In this document: positions 61,741-64,000 of the stretch, in pieces | How the letters are laid out: each line of letters begins with the position of its first letter | Position numbering within the stretch: the stretch's first letter is position 1 | Assembly (NCBI GenBank): GCA_012295275.1 | Contig: CM022665.1 | Coordinates: forward strand, 33,658,022 to 33,722,021 | DNA from: Chrysomallon squamiferum | Taxonomy: Eukaryota > Mollusca > Gastropoda > Neomphalida > Peltospiridae | Length of the DNA: 64,000 nucleotides | Reading direction: 5' to 3' | The notes under the pieces: generated by a model | What the model was told of the DNA's origin: nothing | The model's input: the letters and a program-made list of their open reading frames with translations, nothing else | Database searches by the model: none | Position numbers and translations under genes: made by a program

Positions 61741-63848
61741 CATTGCTGAATAAATGTCTGCCGACATTTCCCAATATCTTTATTCAAGATATTTGCGTAA
61801 CTAAATTTGTTTACTGAAAATTTTCCAGTGTCATTGTTCAAATATTTACAAATATTATTAACTTGTTTTTACAACAGATGTTTATCAATATCATTGAATT
61901 ATTGCTCTGTATCTTTGAAATGTAATACTGAAACTTCAAAGCAGTGTCAAAACTGTATTTGCTTTGTTATCATTCAGATATTTTCCAACAATAAAGATTT
62001 ATTTATCTTTCTTTATCTCTGGATCAGTGAATTGTTTACAAGAATAAATAAAAAAATATTAAAAAAAGTTATTATTATCAATATCATACAGATATATTTA
62101 CCAGTATTACAAGAATAATATTCAGTCCCAAAAATCCCTTTGGGTTAAGTATTAATAATAATTTTCTTTCATATATATATGTTATTATTTTTTTTTAGTC
62201 TTTATTATTTTTTTTATTTTTTTTATTTTAAAGTCTTCGTTAATATTTCGTGTTTGTTTTCTACATTAAAAATAAAAATTAAATATAATGTACTGCTCAG
62301 CAAAAGTAACATCCCTTGACAAAATAGACTGAAGCTTGTCTATTTACAAGTTGGAGGGTCATGACAGACAGGTTGTTACAGGTGACATGAATAGCTTTGT
62401 AGGAGACTTTAAACTTTGGCAACTAACACGTACATATTTCTAATTAGATGGCATAATGTCTGTAGAAAACAGACTGCTAAAATTTACAGTGGAATGGTTC
62501 AAATTAAAAAGCAGTGCAACAACTTGGACAAAGTCTCTGCAACTCATACTCAAGGGTTCTGATAATACCAGATTAAAAGACTATTTCATAAAAAGTTCAA
62601 ACAAAACATTTGACAGGGATTCCATATGAGCATTTAAGAATTTGAAAAGTTATAAATATTTCTCGGATGGATATATATAATTTGTTTACTGGAAACATAC
62701 ACATGCATAAATGTTGTAAATACCCCTTATGTCAGAATCAGGGCATATGTGTGCATCTCGGTATAGTATGTGTGTGTATATATATATATATCTGTGTGCG
62801 TGTATTTTTCTGTATGTATGTATACATAGGAATAATAGTAATATACATAAATGCTGTTATCCAGATTGTCATCCCTCAGCTACAAAAATGGGAGCCAGTA
62901 TGCTTATGTACACATACACAGTATAATTGAAAAACCACCTCTCAAAACAATTCAGGTCCAGATCAAGGGGTAGCAGGTGCCCCTACCCCACAGACGCATT
63001 ACAAACGTTGCCAATAACTTGTTTGTTCAGCAAGTTTTTCTAGTGATACCATTTACAGCCAGACTATGTACACCTTTGTTGCAGACACATCTCTGACTGA
63101 ACACTGACAACATGGCCACACACTATGTTCAACAAACAAATCATACAGTAACATGATTAATTCAATCTTTTGTTTGTGAAGGAAATGTGAACAACTGATT
63201 TCCTTTTAGGTTAAAACCAGTTACTTATCTAATTACAGTTATTGTTAGGTGTAATTTGAACAAACACTCACAAGTATACATGCTTTATGCTTAACCTCTA
63301 TAAATAAACCATTTATTTTGGAGTAACATATAACTGTGATATTGAAGAATGTACCTTTACTCATATACTCGTACAAACACCTACATATTATGATACTTGT
63401 ACAATCCTTACTAAGTATCTGTGACTCCAAGCAACAAATACCTCAACCAGTTGTGTGGTAGACTGAATAATTAAGAACATAATTGAAACTATTGTTTTCT
63501 GTAGTTATCTGAACCATGTCATTAATTTCATTTGTTTTTTGTTATCCTAGATTTTTGACAATTTCCAGTCCTATATTCAAGCTGGATATATAGCCCACAT
63601 GTTTCTTCTCATTCACTGGCTTCCCACCTGCAAAATGTGCCAAACAAACCCTCATGTTTGCTGTAACATTAAAATAATTTTCATTTCTCTGTGAAGCGAT
63701 TACCCACAAACATTTCTGATATGCATTGGCTGGGTATTGATGGATTTCCCAGACTTCTGCAATTGGAACAGTTAACTGAACAATGGTCATGACCTCCCAT
63801 TATAGCATGATATCTTTTGCCCTCCAACTTGCAAGTAGGGCTATTTTT

Positions 63849-63870
63849 GCAAGATCTCGGGAGATCTTGC
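63849..63870. repeat. 10-bp palindrome in a locally GC-richer patch
   Basis: GCAAGATCTC and GAGATCTTGC are exact reverse complements separated by GG. The surrounding 63840-63930 patch (TCTCGGGAG, CCTCGAATTACC, CATGCGCAGTGG) is richer in GC and CpG than its surroundings. It may be the edge of a repeat or a regulatory element continuing past the window. Confidence 0.6.
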
Positions 63871-64000
63871 CTTTTGCATCCTCGAATTACCCAGCAATGG
63901 GCTCATGCGCAGTGGAATGGGAAATACCTCTGTTTCAGTGCAGGTATATTAATCATGACAAAACATAAAATGGTGGCTTTGACAGTGTGTATGAGTGATA

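Larger units (their letters stand above)
42784..64000 (+). other. PLCB1: PLC-beta intron 1 (incomplete, more than 21 kb)
   Basis: Opens with GTAAGTATAC; no acceptor-exon continuation was recognised before the window ends. No exon of another gene is supported on either strand. Content is AT-rich with several separate arrays of diverged tandem duplications, minisatellites, microsatellites, a terminal-inverted-repeat element and SINE-like sequence, annotated separately. Stretches not listed show nothing I can identify. Confidence 0.75.

Overview
The window is animal nuclear DNA: strongly AT-rich, with GT-AG introns, short well-conserved exons, long introns, microsatellites, tRNA-derived repeats and DNA-transposon debris. 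The exon products are clearly metazoan and resemble lophotrochozoan proteins. A mollusc, possibly a cephalopod, is my best guess from the low gene density, long introns and repeat style; no single feature proves it.

Three protein-coding genes can be supported. (1) PSMA3, the proteasome alpha-7-type subunit, is on the minus strand (2289-14608). All ten coding exons assemble in frame to a complete 255-residue protein. Exon 1 codes only seven residues and is separated from exon 2 by an 8.45-kb intron. (2) RALGAPB, the non-catalytic beta subunit of the RalGAP complex, is on the plus strand (15775-38388). Its 28 coding exons, including a putative 21-nt microexon, give 1467 codons plus stop (1460 without the microexon). 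The first two genes are head to head, with start codons about 1.2 kb apart and probably a shared promoter region. (3) A phospholipase C beta gene of the PLCB1/Plc21C type contributes only its first coding exon (42685-42783). The following intron fills the rest of the window, more than 21 kb.

Layout: 1-2288 is sequence downstream of PSMA3; 2289-14608 is PSMA3, whose intron 1 holds a decayed transposase-like coding relic (about 6985-9820) and one arm of a 2.2-kb inverted repeat; 14609-15724 is the presumed divergent promoter and 5' leader region; 15725-38388 is RALGAPB, with the other repeat arm in the intron after its start-codon exon and a paired mobile element in a middle intron (about 26.7-28.7 kb); 38389-42050 is the RALGAPB 3' UTR and intergenic DNA; 42050-42684 is a CpG-richer PLC-beta promoter/leader with two short upstream ORFs; 42784-64000 is intron, with many separate diverged tandem duplications, minisatellites, a SINE and a terminal-inverted-repeat element inserted inside a tandem array.

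The three genes are not a functional operon. PSMA3 is a housekeeping proteasome component, RALGAPB regulates Ral GTPases, and PLC-beta acts downstream of Gq-coupled receptors. The most noteworthy structures are the mirror-image 2.2-kb repeat arms flanking the shared promoter, the inverted mobile-element pair with six AGGTCA nuclear-receptor half-sites in each arm, and the RALGAPB microexon. No bacterial-type systems, CRISPR arrays, rRNA or functional tRNA genes were seen.
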